From: Apiospora phragmitis
Taxonomy: Eukaryota; Ascomycota; Sordariomycetes; Amphisphaeriales; Apiosporaceae
Assembly: GCA_038363925.1 (NCBI GenBank)
Contig: JAQQWL010000015.1
Location: 2,108,001-2,172,000 of the forward strand
DNA: 64,000 nt
Direction: 5' to 3'
The notes under the pieces are model-generated. The model worked only from the letters and a program-made list of their open reading frames with translations, made no database searches and was not told the DNA's origin. Shown here one piece after another: positions 11,308 through 22,883 of this stretch (positions are counted from its first letter, which is position 1; every line of letters begins with the position of its first letter). The position numbers and the translations under genes are program-made.

Positions 11308-14300
11308 AATTACTGGCGGCAAATCACCCACGGACGGGCTTGGCAAAAAGCTGGGTGTGGGGTGATTTCCTGGCCTCTGACGGTAAAGTGGAGGATGAGA
11401 AAAGAGAAGATCTTTCAACGGCCAAGAAGCACAGAAGTCGGCCGAGACCACATTGGCATGCGCATTGCACATTGCGTTGCATGCAGAGATGCGTGTTCGT
11501 ACGGGAAGTAGTTCTTATTCGCCTCACCCTCGACTTGGCACATAGGGGAGAAGGCATTAGGGGTCTGGGCTTGGGGTAGGAGGGAGACGATGGACAATCC
11601 AGTGAAATCGGGACCCCACCACGAATTACTCGTGGCATGTCCTACTGTCATGTAGTAGGTAGAGTAGAGCGTGAACTGGGCATATAGTCTGTCTATAGTA
11701 GGGCATCTAGAAAAGCCCAAAAAGTATAGCTATAGTCAGTTATTTTGATACTTGGATGAATTGATCGTATAGATGACGGAGAGACGAGACATGTGCTAAA
11801 ACATCTGGCAGGCGTTCGGGTCTGAGACACATTCTGACATTTCTTTGTTCGTTCGCCTTCTTATCGATCCAACCATCAATCCCAATGTCTAGAAACCGTT
11901 GACTTACATATGTACGTACACACAGCTTCCTTGCATCAATGATAGCTTTCTTAGCTGCCGGATCCTGAACTCAGCGGAAAGGTGCTCGGGACCTGTCAGG
12001 TCCTAAAGTCGAAGTTTGCGGGCATGATGCTTTCGAGCCTCAGCATCCCATATGCCGGGGCAAAGCTCCGCTGCTAGGCGCCCGGAGCAGAGGAGGGCGA
12101 AGTCTTAGGTAATCCCGTCGAGCGTGCCGATTCTCGGTCTAATTGCTTTTTCTCGTGCTGTGTGCCAATGCAGTGACAGACCTCTCTGGGTGAGCCCAAC
12201 CAACCCCTTTGACTTATATGGGAGGACGATCTGCTACTATTATCACTATCACTTTGTTACTTGCTGTTAAGTATGTTCTAAAAAACGACGAGAGACTCGA
12301 GGCTTTCGCCCCCTCTTTCCTCTCATTAAAGGCAAAATGGTGGTTGTTTGTCTGCAGTCCCTGGTAGGGTTTATTTTCTTGTCTCCTGGTGCTGCCCGAC
12401 CTCGAGCTCGACCCAACTGAGCAGCCCCCCCTTCGAGGCCGAAGGATCCAAGTTATGACGGAATACATAGGTACCCGCGTTTCGTCGACAGCTGTGAGAT
12501 ATAACTCTGTTGTGCCATGCTAGGTTTTCCTTATGTTTACGCGCATCCCGTTGCTTTTGGAAGCAGAAAGACGTGCAAGCACATCATCAGATTAGGTAGG
12601 CAAGTAGAGAGTCCCGACGGTAATTTGGTCAAGTGCCTGAGTCAAGGTGCATCAAATGGTAATCTCATTAGGCCAAGCCCATTGGTTTTTTAGCACTGGG
12701 ACCGTTCATACCAGTCTCGCCTCCACCGCTGTTTGGTGGTTCCCAAGCCGAGCCAGTCGCTACATAAATTCTCTTTCCTTTTTGGGGGATGTCTGCCATG
12801 CGCACCCAAGCCTGTGGTAAGACGTACTTTTTAGGCATGCTAGACAACGTTGGAAACCTCCAAATCCCATCCCACGGCGCCCCGAGACTGTAAAATCATT
12901 AGGGTGAAAAAGAGAGGCTTGGCTAGACCGGATGCAAACGATACTGTACCTAGATCTTATTTTTCATCTGTACTACTGGGGGAGCCGCCTTCTGCGGGAC
13001 TGACTCTCCGAGCAGCTTGCAATGGTTCTGACATAGAACACACAGGCGGTACGTATGGACAGTTCGTTCAGTGCAACATGGAGAGCAGTAGGTTAGGCAA
13101 TAGGCAGCCAGTTGGGGCGACAATGCAAGACCCGAAACCATCATCCCAGTCAGTCCCTTTTCTCTTTTCTCTCTTTTCGCCGCTAGCTCCCACCCTTTCC
13201 AGCCAGTTCCCTGCCATTTCCAGCCAGTCCCAGCCGACGGTTTTAAGGTTCTCCAGGCTCCTGTTCGTCACAGAGCACCTAAAAATTTTAGTAGTGGAAT
13301 GCCTACAGGCAATTTTGGACCTGGGAAAAGGCGTCCCCGGCCAGTACTTGCCGTTCCTCTCCTTCGCATGCAAAAACCCCAAACACTGCCCAGTCAATGG
13401 AAGTACCTCCCTAATAGGCCCGCTGGAGCATGCCTCCTAAACTGCAATAGGTGCTAGACCCTCATCGCAATGCCAGGTGCTGATTACCTAAAGTCATTTG
13501 CACACACACCACCTATGTAGACAAGCCGTAGTCCCTTTTCGCTCCATCCGTAAGCATCCCGTCCGTCTTCAACAATTGATTCATTCCAACCTCTTCCACC
13601 AATTCGTTTCACCACCCCATCCTAACGATACGGCCGTCGCTATCACTCCCCCTTTCACTCTCCGTGTAGTATGCTGTTGTGTCTGTACGCTTCCTTGTTA
13701 TTGTGTGGGCTATTATCACAAAGCTTGATGGAGGGTTTCTTCGTTCATCTTTTCTGAGTCTTTTGGTAGTTGGGAACATTGGGTTCGCTTGTCCTGCCCG
13801 GTTTCCGCTCCTCGTTGTGATTCTATCAGGAGATTGGAAGATCCCTTTCCGAGGCGAAGGCGCTCTTCTCCCATCCTCGTCTCTCCCAGTAAACTATTAC
13901 GAACCGACAACTACGCGACGCCCGAAGCATCGAGTCCCGGCCGAACGCCTTTCTGCCCATTCAGCATCTGAAACGGGTTGGCTGGAAAGAGAGATAGTTC
14001 CGCATTCATCGGGCCTCATCTACACAATCTGATCGCCCTCTACCCGAGTTTCGGCCGCCAACCGACATAAACCTGACGGAAAACTTATTGTTCTTCTACT
14101 GCTGCCTCACATCCCCTTCTGGATTGCGGACCTTGCCGAATTTATTGAACAATAAAAAACAATCCCAAGAGAATCAGGAGCCTGCTTGCTTGTTGTGGTG
14201 CAGCATCTTCCGACGACAATCGCCAGGATCCTTAAATCGGGGTAGTCGCACCGTATTAAAACGAATACTTCGGCACACAAGACCACTTTTCCCTTTCTCT

Positions 14301-14309
14301 CGAGAGTGC

Positions 14310-14327
14310 ATGAACTCTCCTCATTAA
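14310..14327 (+). promoter_or_regulatory. Possible short upstream ORF in the samB leader
   Basis: An ATG followed by four sense codons and TAA (MNSPH) lies about 200 nt before the samB start. It would matter only if the transcript starts upstream of it, which the sequence cannot show. Confidence 0.3.
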
Positions 14328-14528
14328 CCCTCAAACACCTCCCTTCTCCGATCAACCAAGCATCGCCTGCTTTTCCATTCAACGGCTTTGCCTGGTTATC
14401 GGTGGTCTTCTTGTATTCTTATATACTATACCGGAGTCCGCCCTTTTCCCATCAAATTCCCTCCTTAGATTGGATTGATCCCATCTTCCTATCACTTTTT
14501 CTGACACGGCTCAGAGCCTGCCGACAAG

Positions 14529-16411
14529 ATGAGGGAAGTCAACTTCAGTATCCCCAACGTCAATAAGGCGTCGGTGGGCATCACCACGGCCCTTTACGAC
14601 CGCCGGGCGCTCGATTGCACGTCGACTCTTCCGCTGATCAACTCGCTCAACCACCTTGCATACCTCACCACATCATCGGCCCGCATCCGAGACATTCTCA
14701 CGGTCGACGGTGGTATCGAACGATTGGTGTGCATCTTGAAGCAGGGGCGCAGCAAAGACATGATGGATATGTGGAAATGGAATTTGGCTTTCCAATGTGT
14801 CGTGAACATTGGGGTCCGTGGCACCGAAGGTGTCCGGACGAGAGTCGTTGAGGCCGACATGGTGCCCGTCATTGCCACAATCCTCGACAACTACATCAAG
14901 GTGATTGAGAAGTGTCGCGAAAAGGCCGAAGAGGCCAAGCAGAAGCAGTTGCAGGATCACCACCACCGTCACAGGAGTCATTCCACCAGAGAGTCGTCAT
15001 CAAAATCATCATCGTCATTTGCCAACAGATCAGGGCGTCTAGACTTTGAGCAGCGACCCTTCCGCCGACAGGCTCCTCCGCCGTCCATCGATATCTCGGC
15101 CGCCGCGTACAGTGGCGCCTCATCATCTTCTTCGGCTGCTGCCCCCGCCGCCGCTGAACAGTCTACAACCGCCGAAGCTTCTACCTCGGCTTCTGCGGTG
15201 CCCAGCCACAGGCATCACCATCACCATCACCACCATCATCATCACCGCCATGAGGGTCGCCAGAGCTTTGCTTCTCCCTCGCGCCCAGTCGTTCAACCAC
15301 TAGCGACCGCGGTGCCCAACGCAGAAGGCACCGAAAGTTTTATCCGCCCCGTCCGCGATGCCGATCGCCTGCCTTCGATGGTACCGGTACTTCCCAACAT
15401 AAGCCTGACCTCGCAACCAACATCGCCGACAACACCCCTCCCGCCGCCTCAGATTCGGTCCCCTTCAGTGCGCCCTGCATCGAGCCTGGGGCCCAATGCT
15501 CGTTCTAGGAGGCGTCCTCGATACGACACCAGAATTCCACTGCTGATACCGATGATTTACAAACGGATAGCGTGCAATCAGACGAATCTGGCGATGCCGA
15601 GATGTCTGGCACTGCGGAGGTGCAGACCACTGTCAACTTCCAGGATATTGCCATGGAAGAGGGTGATAGCACTTTGGCTGGCACCGCCCTCGAGTTGACG
15701 ACTCCCACAGTATCTGAGGTACCCGATGCCGGCACGTTCAATATCACCCACCGAGCACCTGTGGACGGGAGCATCCCGAATGTGGCGCCCACGCCAGTCC
15801 CTGCGATTGGATTGTCTCCAAACCGGCCAATTGTTCCTACCCCCCAGCCAACAATGCCCAACCATTCGAGTGTGCCTCGCTACTTGCTGGACCGCCCCTT
15901 ACCGCCCAACCCCCAGATGCTGGCGGCCATGCCCCGGGAAGAAGACGTCTTGATGTCTTTGCAACTGCTTGCATACGTTTCCAAGTACTGCAACTTGAGG
16001 TCGTATTTCCAAAAGAGCCATTTGGTTCCGCGACTCAAGATCGGAAAGGAACTGCAGCTGCTCGACGGTGACCACGTGACTATGGAATCTTTGGGCCCCC
16101 GGGAATATGAGGAGGAGCACTTGTTGCCCAATGATTTCAACATTTTCCCCTTGGTGGAAAAGTTCACAGTCCGATACCACAGCACCGATATGCAATACTG
16201 GGCTGGCGTTGTTATGCGTAACCTTTGCCGGAAGGATGATACTCGGGGTGGAATTCGACAATGTGCCTACTATCAGTGCGGCAAATGGGAAGAATTCACG
16301 CGCCAGTTTGCTAAGTGCCGTCGCTGCCGCCGTACCAAGTACTGCAGCAAGGAGTGTCAGAAGAGTGCCTGGGCATTCCACCGCCACTGGTGTGTGGCCG
16401 CCTCGCAATGA
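14529..16411 (+). CDS. samB: MYND-type zinc-finger protein SamB/Mub1, frame broken near 15517
   Basis: This is an intron-less gene. SamB (Aspergillus) and Mub1 (yeast) act in morphogenesis and, in yeast, work with the Ubr2 ubiquitin ligase. The N-terminus (MREVNFSIPNVNKASVGITT) and the following armadillo-like helical block (SLNHLAYLTTSSARIRDIL, WKWNLAFQCVVNIGVRG) match the family. A charged coiled stretch, a Ser/Ala-rich linker and a run of 11 histidines within 15207-15251 (from about residue 227) follow. The C-terminus holds a second conserved block and a MYND finger in the last ~45 residues, with Cys pairs CAYYQC, CRRC and YCSKEC and a closing HRHWC. The frame slips by one base near 15517 in a low-complexity region: the upstream frame ends at 15698 with unrelated sequence, while the conserved frame continues as IRHQNSTADTDD. 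One added base gives about 627 residues, the expected size. Confidence 0.92.
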
Positions 16412-19400
16412 TGACCTCAACTCGATGACTTTGACGAAATTTTCAGCACAAAACACAGATATACACATATCACGGATCACGCATTGCTTTGCTCCAGGCG
16501 TTCTCAGCATAATGTCTATTTCATCGAGTGTATTCCTCGATCGAACTGCATGGCGAAGCAAGCATTTCACACTTTGGCGTCCACGCTCTGATACCACTGA
16601 TTTCCCTCTGCATAATGGGTTTCTTTTGTGTATACTTCTCTTGGAGCGTCCCACGTTCGCCGGGACGAGAAGCCGCAAGGCGTGGCCGGCTGCGATATCC
16701 ATTGGTAGCAGTCACGGTGATTATTACGAGACTCGACAGCTCTACAATACTTCACTCACTACGCCGCGCAAGACGGTGTTTACATGGTCTCGGAACAGAA
16801 TCGCTTCGATGTGCAGCAGTATACCCGCCTGCTACTGACAGTGGGCTTTTCTTTTTTATCTTTAATGTTTCTGCACAGCACATAGAGCCCGGGAGGGGAT
16901 AAGAAGGCTCGCCCGCAACTCGCAGCACCATGGTCCTACGAGTTGTGCCACCTTCTTTGGCCCTTCAACGTAGATTGTCCCTCACTATGGTACAAAATAC
17001 ATGGCAAGGAGATCTACCAAAACCCATCAGGATATCGGGCCGGAGCCTGCGGCAGCCAGGCCATGGGCCTGAGATAGTGCCAGGATCGGGACGTCCGATC
17101 TACGCTGGCTATAATGAAGTCTGGTGCTCCAAGGCTCCGATCGGAGAGAGGAATTGGGCTTTGGTCTCAGGCTTGGAGATTCACGCTTCGGGGGGAGATT
17201 GGGTTGGCCGGTAGTGGAAACGGGGCTTCCGGAAGAGGTTGCTCAACAGCTGTATCTTCTATCAGACAAACAAATAAAAAAGATCATGAAGTTCAACCAT
17301 GTTAGCCTGTGCTTCTTGCCTGTGAAAGTGCAGTACGATGGCACTGGTGACTAAAGGCGTCGCATTGCTCATACGTATGCCAGGGAAAGGGGGCATTGGA
17401 GGGGTCCGGTATGAGCTAATGCTATATATACATCATGGTGTTGCTCGCGGTGTATGTGTTGCTGATTTAGGATGATAGGCTATGCTCCAAGAGAGGCATC
17501 CCGCTACAGTTTCAACTGGCGTTTATATGTCGTTTGCGATTCGCGGTTATCAACGAAGCCGTCTGCTAGGGGCGTGAATAAAGCAGTTGACAGCACACAT
17601 CCATTGACAGATGACAGTGGTGACAGCATCATAACACATCATCTGACCGGCCGGACCATTCGAGCGTTGGCTTGCCTGAGATTCGCAGCGTGTAGTGTGC
17701 ATAGACACATTGCAACCAGGGCCGGCAGCGATTCGCGTTGCGAGTCCCTCGACTCAAACACTCCCTTGTGGAATTTAGGGAGGCGAATGACTCGGGGCAA
17801 ACCACACCCCTTTCTACGTGTATGTACGTAAGCAGCGTATGGCACTACTCGAGAGAGTGTGTATTTACTCATACATGAACATGAATGTTCTTGTTGTAAG
17901 CTTATATGTGATCAGGCATGAGAGAACGATGCCTTTATACTTTTCTTTGAGGTTAAGAAACATGTTATTGGACTAGATCAGGACAGACCGCCATGCTTTA
18001 CATACATACATCCCAAGTTCTCAATATCGTAGTGCCGTGTTTCATCGTCCGAAAATGCACGACTTTTATCTCTCTTTCCATCTTTCTATCCTCTGAACGA
18101 CAACAGGTAGCTGATGAAATGTCTTAAGGAGCTGTCCTACCACGAAAACGCTCTTCTATACGATATACTATACCGTCCGAACTACCCGGGTGACTTGATA
18201 ACTTAGTGCTCGCTACTTTTGCCAGGAGGAACATCTCATAGCGGCAGGCTACGATGAGGTACATGCTGTTTCGGATGGGCGGTGGTCTACAGACTGCGAA
18301 GCGGATTTAAGCTTGTAAGGTTCTACTTTGGTGTAAACCTAAACCGTCCTTGATCGTCCGTGGGGTTTTAGGAGTGAAACCTGTCAAAGTACGGCTGCGA
18401 TTCTTATATTGATGCAAATGGAGAGAAAAAGGCTTAGATCGTCCCAAGTTCCGTCTGTTGAATACCGATCACTGGCAAGTGCGTTTGTACAAATGCGTAC
18501 TATGTATGTTCCTACGGGACTTACCTAATGCGATGCACATGGTCTGCCGTATTCAAACATTGAACGTGGTCACCATCGTGATCTCCGAACTCGAAGTCGT
18601 GGACGTTGTATCGAAGCCGCGGTTCGGGTATAAGAAAGCCGCCTACCCACTCACTGCTTGGTGGGGGGCAGGAAAGCTGCCGCGGGCGGACGCGCTACCA
18701 GGAACCTGAGACTGGACCCCAACGTCCAGTCCTCCAACTTTAAGAAGGTCCCTGGACCACTGTACATGTCAACTACAATCGATCGATCGAAAGTTAAGCC
18801 ACGCTGTTTGTTCCATGTCAGGACTGCAAGCTGCTTACCTCGGGCGGGAAATCAAAAAGAAACAAAGGATCAGCACACCCGCAACCTTTTGGATCGTCGA
18901 ATCGCGTTGTCGGCTGTCGTCTCTGCTGCTTGATAGGTAGGTAGGCAAAGTATGTAGCTGGGGATAAATATTAAATAGGGGGCCACTTCAGGATGAGGAG
19001 GGGCCATTTCTACTACAGTAGGTTCGTGTTCCACCGTCCCTGATCGCCCGGTTGTGATCATGGAGCTAAGCACTAAGTGTACGCTGTAACATGGGCCATT
19101 TGCAGGCACAGGGGTGCCTAACCCGGTGATTTGTCGCTGCCAGCTACGCCACGAAGGCCCCTAGGGGGTTTTAGTTGGCTGGTTTCGGGGAGTCCAGGTG
19201 GTTTTTTTGGGCGGCCAAAACTGCCCAGAAGGGCTCGAGAAACAGGGACCTTCACTGGACGAACCCAGGCTTTTGCAGAGGCTTGCTGCTTTGTGCCTGT
19301 TTCATCGCACCTGATTGATTACATTCATCAGGTACCCTGGGGGGCGGAGGAGGAGGCTTTCGGTGCTCTGTGCCCTTCAGCTCCGGTCCCGCGGGTCGCT

Positions 19401-19866
19401 GGGTGCTGGATGGCCTTCCCTACCCAATGGTTGTGTTATATCTTCTGAAACTTATGACGCCTGTGCTACTACGTGGTACTGTACTACTCTGTTACTACCA
19501 CCACCAGTAAGCTGCTATTGGTGATAATAAACCGTTTCTCTTGTTCGAGATTCCCTTTCTCTCTCTTTTCCCTCTCTTCACCTCCCGGTCCTTTCCCAAA
19601 ATACCACCACTACCTTACGACCCCTCACCTCCCCTAATAAAAGCCAACCTACGGTCCGGCCCGCCCTCTTGGTCTGCGTGCGTCTGAATCAGCCAACTCG
19701 TGTAATCCAGCAGCATCTAGCTCGATTCGATCTAGGAACACACACCCCTCTCTGTTCCGACGTGGCTTACCAGTTTCCCCCAACGGCCATACCAATTCTC
19801 GATCTAGAACTAGAATAAACGCTACTCGCATCCTACTTGAGCGCAAGCCCGACCTTCCACGCAACA
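16412..19866. other. 3.5-kb intergenic region, samB to eIF4E
   Basis: No supported gene. A few scattered frames of 60-120 codons lack motifs, and antisense frames overlapping the end of samB are shadows. A short ATCG repeat lies near 18779-18790, and GGTA-type repeats occur at 18933-18944. The 300 nt before 19867 are pyrimidine-rich, consistent with a fungal promoter or leader. Confidence 0.5.
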
Positions 19867-20892
19867 ATGGCGACTCGTCCTACCCTCTTCACCCGGGGCT
19901 TGTCCTCGCTCTCCCAGAGCTCGGATACGGGCTCGCCCAACGTCAGTTCGCCCGCCGAACAGCGCAGCGATGCCCTGCGGAATTTCCAGAAGACGATGCG
20001 CCCGCTCCACACCCACCACGTTTGGGACGTCTACTTCGATAGGTGAGCGAGCCTGTTGCAACTCAAAACTTGCCCTGCCCTTCTGCTGCTTCTTCTTGGG
20101 GACATTTCCACCCCTCCTTTCTGTGTCTCCGTGTGCTGATGGCTAACCATGGAACTCTCTCTCAAAACTATAGACAAGCCAAGGACCAGAAGCCCCCGGA
20201 GGATGGCGCCTACCAGGTCTCGTTCGAGAAGCTAGACACCAAGATCGAGTCGGTGCAAGACTTTTGGCGCTACAACAACAACTTCCCCGTCGACCAGATC
20301 AAGATGCGCGAGTCCGTCTACCTCTTCAAGAACGGCTTCAAGCCCGTCTGGGAGGACCGCAGAAACATCCTCGGCGGCAGCTGGACGTTCCGCGTGCCCA
20401 AGGCCAACGGCTCGGAATTCTGGGACCGTGTCCAGCTCATGGCCATCTCCGAGGCGCTGCAGAGTGTTCTGGAAGAGGGTACGTTTTATTCATATACTTG
20501 GAGAAGAAGAGATTACAGTTTCCTCTTCTCCGATCCTAGCAAGTCAAAAAGCAAGCAAGCGACTAACATGAAGGTGTATAGGCGACCAACTTTGTGGTGT
20601 TGGTCTCTCGGTCCGCTTCAACTCGCATCTGATCACCATCTGGCACCGCGATGCCTCGAAACAGAAGTCGATAGACGCCATGCTGGAGTGCGTGCTCGAG
20701 CAGCTGCCCGAGAACCTGAAGCCGAAGCCCGACAACTACTTCTACAAGAAGCACTCGGACCACGCCGGCTTCAAGGCTCCGCCGGAGCTGCAGGCGGTCC
20801 TGGACTCGCAAAAGAAGGCTAACGAGCAGGCCAACAAGGCCAACGCCAACGAGAACGTGAAGGTCACTCCGGCCAACGAGGAAACTTCTTAA
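19867..20892 (+). CDS. eIF4E-family mRNA cap-binding protein
   Basis: Exons are 19867-20042, 20174-20478 and 20582-20892 (phases 2 and 1), giving 263 residues. Introns of 131 and 103 nt are GT-AG. The eIF4E core is clear: HTHHVWDVYFDR, then VQDFWRYNNNFP, the cap-contacting VWEDRRNILGGSW (Trp-Glu pair matching human W102/E103), and GVGLSVRFNSHLITIWHRD. The position matching the other cap-stacking tryptophan (human W56) appears to be tyrosine (GAYQVSFEKL). This is usual in class II members such as 4EHP/eIF4E2, so the protein may be a cap-binding regulator rather than the main initiation factor. The C-terminal tail is rich in Asn, Ala and Lys. The gene converges on the EF-hand gene, leaving 730 nt between stops. 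Confidence 0.93.
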
Positions 20893-21624
20893 AAGTTTTG
20901 TTGGAGTATTGGATAATTGGCGAGGGTGTGTGGTAGGAAGAAGGTCATCTGAGGAGAGGGCCGAGGAAGAACTTAGGGGAACCAGGGGCTGTCTCGCGAG
21001 CACTGCATCGGTAGCAGGAATCTTGGGTCGGGAATCAGAAATCTGGAGGTATCATGTTTGTCGTTGCTGAGATATCCTCACATTTTTTTTTTACGACAAC
21101 GAGTTGCATTGACGGCGTTGGTTCAAGATTCACGTATCTCTCATGACAGGCCAAACAAACCAAAAAACATCCTAAAAAGGGGCTACCAAAACTATAGTAC
21201 GTCTTGCTATATATACCAATATGAAAAACAGTGTATCATGTTTCGCCGTTGCCACTGCCGTCCTCTTGTCTCAACATCCCAATCCAGTAATACATGTATT
21301 ATCTCCGTCGTGAAGTTCGTACCCCCTATAGCCGCGTAGTAGCTCCATTATAGAGCACCTCATATATCTCCGGCCCCGGCCCGCCGGTGCATGATGCATA
21401 ATAATACTAGCACGCACGCGGTTCGCGAATGGCACCTGCTTGGAGCGAGCGCTTCTACCATGATCCAATGCCAAGACCGGCTTCTGGAAGGGTGCCTAGG
21501 TAGCAAGCACTATGGGGACACTGGTCTGGCAGTAACCTTATTCCCCTTTGTTAACCTTTTTGTGACTCCTTTTTTTTCACCTTCTGGCGCCATATATGTA
21601 GGTATCTTCCATTCACTCATTTCG
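20893..21624. other. Intergenic region between convergent stops
   Basis: The shared 3' flank of the eIF4E-family gene and the minus-strand EF-hand gene. A poly-T run lies near 21083-21091. No gene or RNA is recognised. Confidence 0.6.
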
Positions 21625-22418
21625 TCACTTCCACACCCCCGCCCTGCGCATCACCTCCTCGAACTCGGCGCGCCCCACGCCCCGGCCGACGCCGGCGCCG
21701 CCGTTGGCCTCGAGGATCATGTCCTTGAGGAGCTGGTCGTCGACGTCCTGTTTGAGGGTCATGGCGACGCGCTTGAGGTGTCCCAGCGTCAAGGTTGGAG
21801 GAGGGACCTCTTCTTCTCCGCCCGCATTGGTTCTGGGGGGATTTCCGACGAAGAGGCGGAAGGCCTCGTCGACCTCGGCCGCGTGGGTCTCGTCCGTGTC
21901 GTCGTCTCGCGCGTGCAGCTTGAGGGCGCAGATGGCGACGAAGGGCTCGTAGGGGCGTAGCCCTCGTCGTCGGGGTCGAGGATGGAGAGGAATTCGCGAA
22001 GTTCGGGTTTGGTGGGGGTGAGGTTCAGGGCGCTGTTGGTGTTCGGTCGTCAGCCCGTCAGTATAGCTGTCTGTGTGTATATAGCTGGCTTGGGAGGGTT
22101 GGGGGGGGGGGGGAGAAAACAGAAGAAAGAGAAGAAGTAAAAAACGTACACCATGGCTCGCCGCACGTCGCTCGTGGGGATCACGCCTTCCTTCTCGCCG
22201 TCCATGGGCTCCGAGAAGAGCGCGAAGGCTTCTTTGATCTCGGCTTCTTCGCGCGCGGTGATGCTGTGCTCTTTGGCTAGTTTGGACTGGCGCTCTTTGG
22301 GTGCTGCTGCTGAGGAGGCCGCTAGGGCGGAGGCTTTTCGTTTCGCGGGCTGTGTTGTCGATTTAAATACATAGTTAGTAGGCTGCCATTAATAGCAGGC
22401 GGCTTCTGCACTTACCAT
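21625..22418 (-). CDS. Small EF-hand (calmodulin/centrin-fold) protein, frame broken near 21953
   Basis: Exons are 22418-22416 (only the ATG), 22349-22150 and 22032-21625. Introns 22350-22415 (with a perfect TACTAAC branch site) and 22033-22149 join in phases 0 and 2. The one-codon first exon is a pattern also known from fungal calmodulin genes. After an Ala/Lys-rich tail comes an EF-hand type helix (AREEAEIKEAFALFSEP), then VIPTSDVRRAMVALNLTP, a loop DPDDEGYAP, and a second pair of EF-like units ending in EFEEVMRRAGVWK. The calcium-loop residues are poorly kept, so calcium binding is doubtful. Near 21953 a C-run (coding strand GCCCC before TACGAG) breaks the frame. One added base gives 203 residues. 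The exact ortholog is not recognised. Confidence 0.8.
22101..22113 (+). repeat. G13 homopolymer in an intron
   Basis: Thirteen consecutive G on the plus strand, which is a C-tract within the second intron of the EF-hand gene. It is probably length-variable and error-prone. Confidence 0.85.
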
Positions 22419-22883
22419 TGCTTCTGTGAGGTATGATGATCTGTCGTTGGGGGAGATCGGGCAAGAAAGGGAAGGTTTGAACGTGTAAGTGAAGTGGTAG
22501 GTATTTCCAGTGTTGAGAGCGTAGCGTAGCGGAATCTACTTTGGCTTTGGTGACGCTGATGAAAGCGCCCTTACCCCCACTGCGGAATGTGCGCCGTTCT
22601 TGGAAAGTGGGGGGCACAGGCTTTATTTAGGTGTGTTGATCGTTCGTCCGGGGTAGACGGCTAGCACTTTCAACATAGAAGACGATATTATTTGATATTG
22701 ATATCGAGTTAATGTAAAAAGTAGCCCGCCTCATATATGGATCTAGACATATTTGGTTTGTGATCTTGGGTAAGTAATTGCGACCTTCATATGGTATAGA
22801 GTCGCCTCACCGGACAGTACGTTGCTGGATCGTCCAACCTGAAGAAGCACATGTCTATAAATGCCGATCCGTCCTTGCCCCCC
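22419..22883. other. Promoter region of the EF-hand gene and 3' flank of the cutinase-family gene
   Basis: 465 nt between two tandem minus-strand genes. No further gene is seen. Confidence 0.6.

Larger units (their letters stand above)
7726..14528. other. 6.8-kb gene-poor region upstream of samB
   Basis: No convincing gene is seen. Open frames up to 196 codons (12850-13440 plus) lack motifs or splice support. Contents that can be pointed to are a perfect 11-bp inverted repeat at 9372-9407, a G-rich tract at 11275-11307, and a pyrimidine-rich stretch from about 13140 to the samB start, probably promoter and leader of that gene. An AATAAA at 8337-8342 is too far from HID1 to be a confident poly(A) signal. 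Confidence 0.5.

Noticed and set aside
12850..13440. 196-codon open frame on the plus strand
   Set aside because: No domain, no splice context, and composition like the pyrimidine-rich leader of samB. Kept as intergenic.
15440..15509. An intron explaining the samB frame change (TTCTAG acceptor at 15508)
   Set aside because: There is no good donor at a fitting distance, and the sequence on both sides reads as the usual Ser/Pro/Arg-rich samB linker, so a one-base indel fits better.
15899..16702. 267-codon open frame on the minus strand
   Set aside because: Antisense to the conserved C-terminal half of samB and without any recognisable domain.
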